From positions 18,483,501 to 18,547,500 of the forward strand of contig JAILWY010000023.1 of the NCBI GenBank assembly GCA_022113835.1: DNA of 64,000 bases, read 5' to 3'. Shown in pieces: positions 23,191-35,653 of this stretch. Each line of letters starts with the position of its first letter. Positions within the stretch are counted from its first letter, which is position 1. The position numbers and the translations under genes are program-made. Below the pieces are notes generated by a model, which saw only the letters and a list, made by a program, of their open reading frames with translations, was not told the DNA's origin and ran no database searches. This DNA comes from Atopsyche davidsoni. Taxonomy: Eukaryota; Arthropoda; Insecta; Trichoptera; Hydrobiosidae.

Positions 23191-26100
23191 ATGTGTGTGT
23201 GTGTGGGGTTCTGCCGATACTTACTGCATAAATCAGCACTGGCATTGAAAGATCCGTTAGGAAATATACAATTTAAAAATATTTTTGTCTCAGTAAGGTA
23301 TGATTTTTATGGTTTGATATGCGAATGCAGTGTTAATATTATTTTGTGTCATGTTCCCCATTTCCTGCTCGATATGGGAGATCGGGAGGCTCAATATATA
23401 TTTACATTTGAGAGCACAGAAAACTCTATAGATTTCATTTTTGTGATTGGGTTTCAATGGTGTCCAGAGGAATCTAATCTCATTGTTCTCAGTGCGGCAG
23501 GCGCCGCCCGGCCGACTGTCCTTTCCTCTCTTGCGGGTCGAAGAATATACAAACGTAAAAGTTGTCGATTGCATCAACTAGTGATCGATGTGCACGAATA
23601 TAAAAAAATAAAACGTACGACGAAAAAAAATGTTTTTTTTTGTGTTCTCTGAAAATAAAAAAAACGCGAAAAGAACGCGGAGTCGTTATTTATTTTAAGA
23701 TTAAAAATACATTTGCTTCTCCAATGACACCTGACTCGGCAGATCCTGCGTCGGCTATTGTGACACACGAGGATGCGCAGAGGCTAATCGATAAATTTGT
23801 GTAAGGTTTCAGATCACTTAAAAGATAACCTTTTTTAATTTTCAGATAACTGGAGATAATATTAGATGTGGGATTTAGTTTCTCGGTCGCTACCGTAACC
23901 AAAGGCACGTAGTTTCCCGTTGTGTTTGGTTGGAGTTTCCGTACCAATTTACTCCTCCTTTCAGCAATCACAAAAGCCATCTCGACGAGTTATTTCCGGG
24001 GTGGAAGTTAAATTCGTGCTCACAGGTCACAGAACCAGTCGATGGAAGTCCACGGAAGTGTCCCGAGTGGGCGGCGTCGACTGATAAGTAATTCGTGACA
24101 AAGGAGTCTGTCAGGGTGGATTAGCGATACATCAAAAAGTTTTCATATTACCCCTAACGTTCCCGAACAAAACAAAAACGAAAGAGTATCATTCGGGTAA
24201 CTTTAGATCGAGTTAAGAGTGTCTCCCTCCCGTCCCTGAGAAGGGTCGCTTGGATGGACGAGCGCCTCTGCGGAGGTCGGCCGGGTCGGGCGCGACGTCT
24301 GCGAGACGAAGTCATCTGAGGGTCGAGGATGACCCGATAATCTCGGACGTCACCGAGATGTCTTCTTATCTGAAACCGCCGGGGGAAAACAAAAGAAAGA
24401 CGGTCGTCACAAAAAGACAGATCAAAATACAACCTTACAGACATTACAATATTAAAACTGAAATGAAATCCTGTCAGGGTATATCGAGATAAGACTTTTT
24501 ACTTATAAGATAAATGCGATTTACGATATGCTATAATAATATAAATTAAATATAATAAACATCATGCTTAGATGGCATTTCAACGAGTCATTCATACGAT
24601 TGTAAATACAATGTACAATTAAAAAATACGTGCATCGTAACTATCAACTATTTTTCACCACCGAGTCCCAGATCTACAGTCACCTCTGTTGCTTGAGTGC
24701 GAAAAGTGGGGTTTCTCAACTTAACAGAGGACCACATGATTATTGCCGCGATCGATAATTCGCAAAGGGATAGGACGCTTCCGCGCCTCGTAGCGGTGCG
24801 GTGCGGGACGGGACGATTCGCCTCATCAGATCCACATTCTTTATTTGCAACACTTCTGAGGCTTCCTGAATTGATGAAAAAAAATTCGCTGAAAAAGTTT
24901 AAATTACGCGCTTTTTGTAGGTTTCTGTTTTTATTAAGTTACAATGAAAAAAACCGACGCAACATCTAGACTACGCGGGAAACATTATTTCTTACATAAT
25001 AATAAAATTATAAGACCAATTTTTCTGTCGGTCGAGGCGATCTCGCCGACCCCGCGGCTGATTCTCTCCCGCGCGGCCTCGGTAGCTCCCGTCGGGAGTG
25101 CTAACAGCCAATTCCACGAAAATCCGTACAAACAACCGAAAGAATTTTCATTCGGTCAATCGGTAAACCGAATTCGTGTTTAATTTTTTCAGAATTTCCT
25201 TTTGATTTAAAGTTGCCAAGCATTCGGATACAAATTGCAGGAAAAAGAAAATACTTCACAAACAACTCTCAAAGAAAAGTTTCCGTACAATCGCTGAGTA
25301 GGAGAGTCACTCGTAACGCCAGTTATTCTTTCATCGGAATTCTTTCAATATCGCGACGGACTTTGTTTTACTTGGAACTCTTCGTTGGCGGTGAAAGTTT
25401 CTTGAAAATTAAAGCTATAATTACTATCGCAATTTCCATGATTCTGAGCTGCTTATCCGAGATTCACCGTAAGATTTACCGGATTCGTTTGATCGCAGCT
25501 TTTGTTGGTTTCACGATACGGCACGGAGGTAATCGGAGCGCGCCGGACTCGCGGCTCCGGCCTCTTCCCTGACTCGTCCGCGAGTCCACAAGTTGCGCGT
25601 CTCGTCGCTTCCGACGCAAAACGATTTGATCGTGATTTTCCAAATAGATTCCCTTTCGGTCGAAGTCGCGAGTGCCTCGTCCGATAGAGCCGGGAGGCTC
25701 GGAGAAGCGGGCGAGGGTGAGCGAGAAATGACGCGAGCTGCCAGTGCGGAGCCTCTCTTCCTGACTGTGGTGATTTTAGATCATTTTTCAGAAATAAATT
25801 TGATACGGGAATACCGCATCGTACTGCTGAACCGTCTTCAACAGTAAATAAGATGAAGCAGGTTTCACACTGCGGAGAGGCGGCTCGCAGGCCGGCGCAT
25901 TACGCGATATCTCAAGGCCGCAGCTGATCTCGGAAAGCCAATTATCGAATATCCCAGAATAGAATGCACTGGAATTCTCCGCACCGGAGCCTGCAGCGGT
26001 TCGACCGGCCGCCGTGGACGTCACGAGCCACGCGACCCCGGCTACCTCGTGCGCACGTTCCGTTTACTCGATAGGACGCCGGGATATTATCAATAGGCGT

Positions 26101-26772
26101 TGTTTAATTAATTAAATTTGTAAATTTGTAAATCAACATCGACGCGTCGACGTTGGGGCGGAGCGCTGTCGACGACGATGGCCGATCGTATATAGTTTGT
26201 CTCTTTTATTAGTGCGCACATAAAGCGGTACGAGCGGGAGACATTGGAGGTCAGACGATCCTAGAACGATGAATTTGTGATCGCATCAAGAGTAGGAAGC
26301 CGTAAGGAAAGGGACAGGTAAATAGTGAAAGGCGTTCGAAGATGGTTGCGGCAGTATTTGGCTCGACACGTTCGGCATTTGTTTATAGAGAGCCGTGGAA
26401 AACTTGCATTTAAAAGCAATTATTTTTTAATTTGAATTAAATCGTAAAAACTTAAAGCTTGAAGAATTAGGATTCGACCCCCGAGTCTCCCCGTAAGTGC
26501 GCGCATGGTGATATACATTTGTATAAATAAAATTACGATTAATTACTCAAACAAATATCAGTAACTCATTCAGAAGGCGCCGCGCTCGCACACGATCGCC
26601 ATTCAGCCTTCGCGGGGCACACAAAAAACTAAGTTGTTTCCACTTTAGCGAAATGACACATAATGAAAAAGAAAGCCTAATGATGAGGTTATAAAATGAA
26701 GTTAGTTGCAACAACGTCCGTTTCGATTTAATACTAGTAACGTCATCTCTTGAAAATCCATTAAAACCTAAT

Positions 26773-26953
<181 letters not shown>

Positions 26954-27259
26954 TAAAGCAATTATAATTGCTTTAGGATTATGCACCAGCGAGACTCGGA
27001 TACCGACGGTGACAATGGTAACTGTTTTATCGACCATTAGTCATCGGTTGATAAAACAGGGAGCCGAGCAGTCATAAATTGTGTTAGAGATATAAATGAT
27101 ATTGTGCACGTAATCATATTAATAATAATTTAAGATAAAGTAGAGTGGAATGGTTAAGACAGATAAATTGTCGTTTCTTTACCATTTTAGAGCAACGCCA
27201 TTGTTTTCCTACCCACGCTACATAGTCTTATAAAACGACAATTTTTGTCATAAAGAAAG

Positions 27260-29578
27260 ATGGAGAAACTAAATTTTAAATTTGTTATGCAAAGCTCAGT
27301 TGATGGAAAAAGCAATGTAATAAATATAATTTCAATTGAGACACCGGATGGACGTGTTTTTGAGCTCCCGGATGACTCGAAGCTCATTAATAAACACACG
27401 GCCATATTAGAATCAAAGATATTTACTAAAATAAAGAATGCACTAAAAAAAAAGACACCAGTCACGGACGATATGGATTCCGTTAGATGCAGAATTGAGA
27501 AAAATGTATTTGGATGAAAGCGAAAATGTACAGTTTGGTGAACAATACTTGGAAAATATTACCAGCAAATTAACAGCAGAACCAATGATTTCATGCCAAA
27601 AAAAGGAGAAAAATATTGGAAAAACTGCGGAGAAATTTTTAATAGACAAGTTTTCTAATAAAACATCAAGTGTGGACCAGTGGATCAATCATTTTGAAAG
27701 CGAATGTGAAAGGTTTGACATTCTAATGGATGAAGAAAAAATTGAAATATTGAAATACCTTCTAGACAAACAGTGTCTAGATGGTATGTTAATTAAATTG
27801 ACAGTGAAACTGAGTGGACAGAATGGAGAAATAATTTTTGCGAAACATATGGAAACAAAGGCTGGTCTCAAATAAAATATGCATTCTCATATCGATTTCA
27901 AGCTGGATCGTTGCTGGAATATGCCACAAAAAAAGAAAGACTATTATTAGAGGTAAACAAACACATCGATACCGAGACATTAATTAATCTTATTGTTATG
28001 GGACTACCCGATCCTGTAATAGAAAAGATAAACAAGGAAAGTATAAACACCACTGCAAACCTATACAAGGAAGTGGGAAAACATAGATATGAAGTTAATA
28101 AAAAAACCTTAGATTTCACCAGATAAAACCGGAATAACGAACGGATGGATAAAATAAAACCGTGTAAAACCTGTGAAAATTTGAAGAAAGGCTTTAGGTT
28201 CCACCCAGAGGAAAAATGCTGGTTTAAACAAACAGAAGACAACAAATATAAGAAAAAATACAGTAAAGCCGTAAACAACTCAGTGATTGATGTAGAACTC
28301 AATAATAATGATAAAAAAAACGAATAATAACACCATTAATTAAAGTCAAACTGTTATTAAATACACAATATGAAATAGTTGGAATATTTGATTCAGGCTC
28401 GAATATCTCAATAATTCATTCCAAACTAATAAGACTGAAGGAAGAAAAGCAGGTGTCAAATAGTGATAATTTAATAACAATAAAACAAGAGGTTTGACAA
28501 CTATTATGATAAAAATATTTGATATTGAAGAAAAAGCTGATGTTTATATAATTGATGGAGAAGAATTTAAATATGATTTTATAATTGGACTGGATCTCAT
28601 AAAACAATTTGGACTGGTCCAAGACGAAAATTTGAAAATCTCTCAAAAAAGAGAATCAATAAAAATAAAAGAAGAAAACAACACTTCTAAGGAAGTAAGA
28701 AATGAAAAAAATTCAGGTTCAATAAATTTCAATGAACATATAATAGAAGAAGATTTTAGGATAAATACGAGTAATTTGAATCTTCAACAAAGGTCAGAAA
28801 TACACAAACTGATAGACACTTACAAGTCGGTTTTTGCAAAAGACAAATATGACATTGGTACGGTCAGAGAATATGAAGCACGTATTGATCTACTCACAGA
28901 CAAATATTGTAGTAAAAGACCTGACGTGGAAGACAAAAAAGAGATAGAACAACAAATAGCAAAATTACTCGACAAAAATCTTATAGAGGAATCTTATAGC
29001 CCATTTGCGGCACCAGTAACTTTGGCTTTTAAAAAAGAAGACAATAGATAGTCAAGACTATGTATAGAATTCAGAGATCTAAATAAAATAGTGGTACCAC
29101 AAGCTCAACCGTTTCCATTGATCGATGACCTAATGATTAAGACAAGAGATTCGAAGTATTTTACTACATTGGACATCAATTCAGCATTTTGGGCTATCCC
29201 GCTACGAATTGAAGATAGAAAAAAAACTGCTTTTGTAACACAGGAAGGTCATTATCAATGGAGTTGCTTACCTTTTGGATTGAAAACATCGCCAGCTATT
29301 TTTCAAAGGATATTAGGTAACATTTTAAGAAAATATAAGCTAACTGATTTCGCAGTAAACTATATAGATGATATACTTATATTTTCTAAAACTATTTCTG
29401 AGCACATTAACCATCTAACACGATTATTAGAAGCTATAAAAAGGGAGGGTTTTAGACTAAAATTTACAAAATGTACATTTGCTTCAGATTCAGTGAAATA
29501 TCTTGGCCATATAATAAAAAATAATACAATAAGACCAGTAAGAGACAATTTAGGTTCAATCAAAGATTTTCCAATACC
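27260..29578 (+). mobile_element. Ty3/gypsy retrotransposon, decayed and 3'-truncated (gag, protease, RT)
   Basis: Successive broken frames follow gypsy order. A gag-like start (from 27260) and gag core (27495-28126) are split by frameshifts near 27500 and 27870. A CCHC-like knuckle follows (CKTCENLKKGFRFHPEEKC, 28160-28220). The aspartic protease active site is FDSGSNISIIHS (about 28386-28421), with its second half in FIIGLDLIKQFG. Reverse transcriptase follows (28740-29578): EESYSPFAAPVTLAFKKED, an in-frame TAG at 29049-29051, FTTLDINSAFWAIPL, LPFGLKTSPAIFQRI, and YIDDILIFSK carrying the catalytic DD. The copy stops abruptly at FPIPK, where RNase H and integrase should follow, and runs into a TA/CATA microsatellite. 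No LTRs or primer-binding site were found. It is inactive. Confidence 0.93.
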
Positions 29579-29653
29579 GAAATATACATACATAAATAAA
29601 TAAACATAAACATATACATATATAAATACATATACGTATACATATACATACGT

Positions 29654-29692
<39 letters not shown>
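29579..29692. repeat. CATATA/TA compound microsatellite at the gypsy breakpoint
   Basis: ACATACATAAATAAATAAACATA-type repeats grade into pure (TA)n, then GTGTGTGTG. It begins exactly where gypsy homology ends. Confidence 0.95.
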
Positions 29693-29694
<2 letters not shown>

Positions 29695-31934
29695 GTGTGT
29701 GTGAACGCTCATGAGGCAATGGGCGGATTGCAGTCGAGTCGAGGATGATTCCCCGCGCTAAGCACTTTTTTATACTTGAATACTCTTTACTGCCTACCTT
29801 GTCTTCCGTAATTGCATTTTTTATTTTTATTTTACTTTATCAAAGGTTAAACAACCACAAGAACTTACGCAAGGACAAGGCCAAATACCCCCCGTTAAGG
29901 ACTACTGCAGGGTGGATGAGGGACTTCCGCGTTATCACACAGTGACAATATACTTTCCCGCGTATTATTTTTAGTTTAGTTTTTAATAAAAAAAAAATTC
30001 TACATGTATAATATGATACATTGTCTTTAATACTTTACACATCTGAGCAGTCTCCAAGCTACTAATCCCTTATATGTTAAATTTATAGATAAGATAAGTT
30101 CTTCGGACAACCGTCGGACGGGTACGTAACGCGTGAACTGAGGACGTCGACTCGAGTGAGTACACCGACACGAGGCACGCGAATCGAGACTGACAGGCGC
30201 CCGAGGGGGTCTCCCGCGGGTCGCCCTCGCCTCGCAGGGTTCTCGGGCGCGGGAGGTGTTCGCCCTCAGTGGCAGCCGATATATTTCAAAGAACAAGCGA
30301 GGCTTCGGTTCTTGAGGTTCGCTAATTCGTGCTTATTAATGGCTCGGTATTGTATAGCGAGAGCGCTCCGCCCGCCGCTCCGCATCCCGCTCGCCGAGTT
30401 CGCGCTCGCAACTTCGCGAAATTTATCTTCATTTCAGGTTCGCGAATAAGAACAAGAAAGAACGCTTCGGCAGCCGCGACTGGAGCTCGTCGGCGCCGGA
30501 ATCCTCCATTGTTCAAGACACTAATAAATTAATTTACAACGAAAAATCGCTAAGGGTCTATTTCATTCGAATGTTTTATCTGGATTTGGTTTTATTTTAC
30601 AGTGAAATAGTTTAAAAGCGCCAATCGCATTCGGTTCCTTCGGTGTAAACTATCGTTGCTTAATAACATAGTTTTACAGTTACTTGTTCTAGAAGACGAT
30701 CGTGGGCACTTTGTATAAAGATAACGAGAGCCCCCTAGTTCCCAGCCTGCGAGGAGGTGTGCTTCCTTTATTATTTTTAACGGGCCGTTGTCCTGCCCGG
30801 TCGTAAAGGCCCGGCGGGAGACCCGGCCTCGTAAAGGACTCGTTTCCTTTTTACGCTCCGATGTAACGGCCGAGGGGAGGAATTCCTCTCTTCGTTAGCG
30901 AGGTGTCCCGCGCCGCGCCGTCACCGGTCGCGCTGCCCCGCGCCTGCGACTCCCGCCCGCATCCTTGAGCCCGCGCCTTCCTAACTTCCAAAGTCATATT
31001 GATGAGCCTTTTCGCTCAAAAATATTATCCATTTAATTGGATGTAAAGTTTTCACAAGACATTAAATTAACTTGAAAATTTTCACGTAGATAAACTGTAA
31101 GAGATTGATGTGATTTTTTCGAAATTTGGTAATTGATAATTTGCAAAGCTCGAAAACACGTTTCATAAATGTTGTGTCTAGAGCCGTCCGTTTGTGCTCC
31201 CGTAAAAGAGCTGCTCAAGGGCCCCCGCCCCGCCCCCGCCCCGCCCCCCGCCCCGCCCCCGCCCCGCCCCCGCCCCGCCCCCCGCGACGCTGCACTTTAA
31301 TCTCGGAAGCCCTCGGTGCCTGCGTTTGCACGTCACGCTCGGCAGTTTTGTATAGAAACGCCGTCCTCGAGAATATCTCCATCCTAATTATGCTCGTCGG
31401 ACGATTTGATTTCGGCGTTGCCGGCTCCACCGCGCGAGGCGGGCGCGACTCGTCCTGAGTACTGATCCTAAAACGTAAATTAGCGTCTGATCTAAATAAA
31501 TCGATTGTGCGGCAATTTGGCGATTGAGTTTTCGATTTTACATATTTACTATAGAATTCCTTAAGAAAGAACCCGAGACCTGACAGGAGAAATGCTCTTG
31601 TCACGTCCTCCGCCACCGAATGTCGTTAAATATCGAGATAAACCAATAAACATCTAAAAATATTATGTATTTTCGCGAGTTTTTTTATTGTGAAGTTTCT
31701 GTGGGATCTTCCGCGAATTCTGGACCGCCCACCTGCGTTTGCCGCCCCCATCCCCGTCGACCCCGAGAGTTATGATGTTTTTACGTCTAGGATAATATTC
31801 CAAAGGAAAGGGTATCTGTGTAGCGTCAGGCATCGAGGGGCGCCGCCGGCCCGTGCACTCCTGCGGGAGCGCCCTGCCCCGAACCTCTCGTTCTTACGAC
31901 ACAGGTGTTCATATATTTCATATATATATATATA
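29693..31934. other. Non-genic CpG-rich DNA
   Basis: No exon is recognised. Contains the CCCCGCC-type array at 31219-31284 and short GC-rich blocks. Confidence 0.3.
31219..31284. repeat. (CCCCGCC)n-type C-rich array (G-quadruplex capable on - strand)
   Basis: Units of CCCCCGCCCCG and similar (periods 6-7) give many runs of four or five C, i.e. GGGG runs on the minus strand. Confidence 0.9.
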
Positions 31935-33201
31935 CCTAGTCTGTTCAAAAAGTATCGCAAATTTTGTATTTTTTATAAAATTATTTATTTATTCATGAAT
32001 ATCTATTTTGTCCCCTTCTAAGTATTCCCTACTAGATATTATACACTTGTTCTAACGATTTTTCCAATCGTCGAAGCACTTCAAAAAACCATTTTTTGTA
32101 ATCTTGTTCAGCTCCATCTTAGATGCTGTCTTTATCTCCTCAATCGTAGTGTAGCGTCGTCTTTTCATGTGCCTCTTCAGTTTTGGAAACAAGAAAAAGT
32201 CACAGGGGGCCAGATCTGGGGAATACGGTGGCTGAATGTCGCAGGGGCGTTATCATGGTGCAAAAGCCAATTTTTGTTCTTCCACAAATGTGGGCGTTTC
32301 TGACGGATTGCTTCGCGCAACTTGCGCATAACTTGCAGGTAGTATTCCTTATTGACCGTTCTACCTTGTGGCAAGAACTCATGATGCACTTCGCCCCTGC
32401 AATCGAAGAAAACTGTCACCAAAACCTTCACATTCGAGCGAACTTGGCGCGCCTTTTTTGGTCTTGGCTCGTGCGGCAGCTTCCATTGGGATGATTGAGC
32501 TTTAGTTTCCACGTCAAAACCATAAACTCACGTTTTATCACCAGTTATGATCCTCTGGAGCAAATTTGGGTCGTCGCAGACAGAGTCAAACAGCTCCTTG
32601 GCAATGGTAATGCAATGCTGTTTTTGGCCGAAATTGAGCAATTTTGGTACGAATTACGCGACGACCCGTCTCATGGCCAAATCATTTGTCAAAATCGAAT
32701 GGCAAGAGCCAATCGATATGTTCAAGTCCTCAGCAACTTATCTAAGAGTGATTCGACGGTTTGCCAATACTATTTTCTTCACTTCATCAATGTTTTCGTC
32801 ATTTGTTGACGTGCTGGGGCGTCCGGCACGCTCTTCGTCGTTTACATCTTCTCGACCCTCTGAGAACATTTTGTACCACCGATAAACGTTGCTTCGATAC
32901 AAGGTGGCTTCACCATATGCTACAGTCAACATTCGGTATGCGTCCACGCACTTAATTTTGTTTTTCACACAAAATTTTGTACAGATCTTTGTTCCAATTT
33001 TTGGAATGGGAAAAAATCGAAGACGAGTCAAAACACGTGCAAGAAAAGCAGCTGTCAATAATTAACTGAACATCCACAATAGTTGAAATTGTCGGTATAA
33101 ATGAGAAACATGAGTAACAACATGATGCCACAAAAAAATCGTAAATTGAATACTTAACTCGTGAAAATTTATAATTCGCGATACTATTTGAACAGACCTC
33201 G
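31935..33201 (-). mobile_element. mariner element with TIRs and TA duplications, transposase pseudogene on - strand
   Basis: Ends pair as inverted repeats: GTCTGTTCAAAAAGTATCGC at the left and GCGATACTATTTGAACAGAC at the right, each next to a TA. The minus-strand frame starts near 33058 and reads CVDAYRMLTVAYGEATLYRS, VYRWYKMFSEGREDVNDEE and RAGRPSTS (HTH region). The catalytic part contains ITGDKT, VETKAQSSQW and LLHHDNAPA. It has at least three in-frame stops around 32530-32740. A deletion with frameshift follows HHDNAPA and removes the region before the third aspartate. The conserved E after the first D is K here (TGDKT). It is dead, about 1.27 kb, close to full length. Confidence 0.93.
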
Positions 33202-33730
33202 TATATTACACATACACTTATTACCTGTGATGGTGTATTTAAGTATATATATATTTTAAAGTACAATGAAATAATGAAAATACGCATTTTTGCACATATC
33301 ACTACATTTAGTTTTAAACAGGTAAGTGACGGCTAGTATTTTTGTCAAGTTTTATACCTTAGATTTGCAAAAAAAACACCTCACCAAATCTTAATTATGA
33401 GGAGATGAATCAGAGCCGAATCTATGCATGGTAAGTAACATGGTTTTTCTTTCTTGTCATTTGGTGCATACGTGAATTTAACATTTTTATTGATAAATAT
33501 TTCTAGTATTCACTATAAAATTAAACCTCGATATAACGGACCAATTGGGGGGAGGAGGTGTCCGTTAATTCCGAAAGTCCGTTTTATAAAAATAGGTTTA
33601 AAATAAATCAAAAAAACTTTTTTTGAAAATACACTATATGTATTTAGATATAAATAAAAAATATTTCATTGGCATAATAAGTACGTTGGTTCATTAATAG
33701 GATATGATTGTAAAAAATTCTCGCTAAATA
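33202..33730. other. AT-rich DNA with a pogo/Tigger-like end fragment
   Basis: At 33522-33595 the sequence AAACCTCGATATAACGGACC, followed by GTCCGTTAATTCCGAAAGTC, resembles the terminal sequence of pogo/Tigger-type MITEs. Only one end is recognisable. The remainder shows nothing. Confidence 0.35.
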
Positions 33731-33731
33731 C

Positions 33732-33807
33732 CGGTGGCTCGTTAGCATAATTGGGAATGCACCGGCCATGTAAGCTTGGGGATTTGGGTTCGAATCCCCC
33801 GCACAAG
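33732..33807 (+). repeat. tRNA-related unit (A and B boxes), SINE head or tRNA pseudogene
   Basis: TAGCATAATTGG at 33743-33754 fits the pol III A box (TRGCNNARYNGG), and GGTTCGAATCC at 33787-33797 fits the B box; the spacing is normal for a tRNA gene. The acceptor stem does not pair, and the anticodon arm (CCGGCCATGTAAGCTTGG) has a mismatch and an extra base. It is therefore not a working tRNA; a tRNA-derived SINE or a decayed tRNA is more likely. A near-perfect palindrome follows about 95 bp downstream. Confidence 0.55.
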
Positions 33808-33890
33808 TCACGATGATATTTTTCTGAGAGTTTCTTTAATCATTATAATGATAAAAGTAACATTGTATTATTTCTTCACTTTTGAGTTTA

Positions 33891-34009
33891 TTATATTTTT
33901 TGCATGACTAGTTTCGACCAAATAGACTAGGCCATCATCAGATGCATTATGTTATGCATCTGATGATGACCTAATCTATTTGGTCGAAACTAGTCATACA
34001 AAAAAAATA
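33891..34009. repeat. Near-perfect long palindrome with hammerhead-like core in both arms
   Basis: Two arms of about 56 bp, mirrored with three base differences and one indel, flank a 6-nt centre (TATGTT). Each arm, read 5'-3' outward from the centre, contains CTGATGA, then T, a stem GRCC..GGTC with a 10-nt loop, then GAAAC and TAGTCAT. CTGATGA is at 33960-33966 (+) and 33941-33935 (-). GAAA is at 33986-33989 (+) and 33915-33912 (-). CTGATGA-stem-GAAA is the conserved core of hammerhead ribozymes, known from Penelope-like elements. An extra T between the core and stem II is unlike the minimal model. Confidence 0.75.
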
Positions 34010-34403
34010 TATCACCAATCAAATGCCTTGTCCCTCAACAACATTCTTTAATCATTTTTCAATATTTGAAAAAATGTACTGATCATATAAATAAAAAATA
34101 CAAAACACAAACAAAATTCTATTTGATTGTCTTCGGACACTTGTCGTGAAGTGACGTTGCTGTTTGATAGCGGCGTCCGTGCCACAAACCATTAATATGG
34201 ATTTTTATTTCCGGTCATTTCGATCGAAATGCCATAAAGTGGAAATTATATTCAGAAGTAAGTCTAAACTCTTCCGCCTCCAACAGAACTGCAATTATTA
34301 AAGCTCTCGTTAAAACCGTTTCAGTAGTTTTGAAATAGTGCCAGTGCTCTCTGTGCGAACCAGGCGCGCGAAGGCAGACTATTAAGTTATTTATATCCGG
34401 ATA

Positions 34404-35653
34404 CGAGGACGGTCCGATAAGTACTTAGCCTCACCGCCCGATGGTGCTAGTATCGCAAGAGAGATTTACTATCGTGTAATACATTATTAAGGACGGCTAC
34501 TGTCAAAATTTCACCCGAATCGGACTCGTAGTTTTGTTTTGACCGCGTGTGGAAGCGAACGTGTACGCGTATTTTAGAAAAATGAAAAAAGAGCAATATC
34601 GGTCGGTGATTCGATTCTTGTTTTTGGCAGGGAAATCAAAGAGCGCTTGGATGCTGTGTTCGGTGACTCTTCTCCTTCGATGGCGACCGTCGAAAATTGG
34701 TTTAACGAGTTTCAACGTTGTCGCACGTCGGTTTTTGATGAGCCACGCCCAGGTGCCTAGAAAATGGCTACCACGGAGGATAACGTGACAAAAATTCACG
34801 ATCTCGTATTGGCAGACCGCCGATTGAAGGTGTGCGAGATATCTGAAACAGTAGGCATCTTAAAAGACCGCGTGGGTCATATCCTGCATGAAATTTTGTG
34901 CATGAGAAAGCTGTCGGCGCGATGGGTGCCGCGTTTACTCACTCCGGACAACAAGCGCAACCGTGAGACCACTTCGGAGCAGTGTTTGACGCTGTTTAAG
35001 CGCAACCCGAAGGAGTTTCTGTGTCGTTTCGTGACCTTTGACGAAACATGGATCTACTGGTACACACTAGGAACAGTCGAAACAGTGGACTTCACCCGGC
35101 GAACGTGCTCCGAAGAAGGCGAAGACTGTCCTATCGGCCGGAAAAGTGATGGCCACCGTTTTCTGGGATTCACAAGGTGTGATCTACATTGACTACCTGG
35201 AAAAGGGCAAAACGGTCACAGGGCTCTACTATGCCGAATTATTGGGCCGATTTGACGCCGAATTGCAGAAAAAACAGCCCCATTTGGCGAAGAAAAAAGT
35301 GCTCTTCCACCATGACAACGCACCGGCTCACACCTCCGCCGTCGCCACGGCCAAATTAGTCGAATTGCACTACAAACTGCTCCCCCATCCACCGTATTCT
35401 CCAGATTTGGCCCCGTGCGATTATTTTTTGTTTCCAAACTTGAAGAAGTCACTCGCCGGGCAGAACTTCAAGTCGAATGAAGAGGTCATCGCCGCCACGG
35501 AGGCCTACTTTGCTTTACTTTACTTAAAGAAGTTGGAGCATCGCTGGGTCAAGTGTATCGAGGTAAAAGAGGACTATTTTGAGAAATCAATCGCCACTTT
35601 TCCAAAATTTTCGTTTTTCATTTGTAGGCTAAGTACTTATCGGACCGCCTTCG
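34404..35653 (+). mobile_element. mariner element (irritans-like), complete ends, broken transposase
   Basis: 28-bp inverted ends, starting CGAGGACGGTCC on the left and CGAAGGCGGTCC on the right strand and then both reading GATAAGTACTTAGCCT, are flanked by TA duplications (34402-34403, 35654-35655). Length is 1250 bp. The transposase starts at KKEQYRSVIRFLFLAGKS (about 34583). It continues in another frame (FGDSSPSMATVENWFNEF), meets a stop near 34760, then runs as LVLADRRLKVCEISETVGIL, MRKLSARWVPRLLTPD and FVTFDETWIYWYT. It shifts again near 35085-35150 into VMATVFWDSQGVIYIDYLEK, LFHHDNAPAHTSA and PHPPYSPDLAPCDYFLFP. The last two aspartates are 34 residues apart (DD34D). Two frameshifts plus a stop make it non-autonomous, but the ends look mobilisable. 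Similarity is to Himar-type elements from memory. Confidence 0.95.

Noticed and set aside
33732..33807. Functional tRNA gene
   Set aside because: A and B boxes are good but the acceptor stem does not pair and the anticodon arm is irregular.
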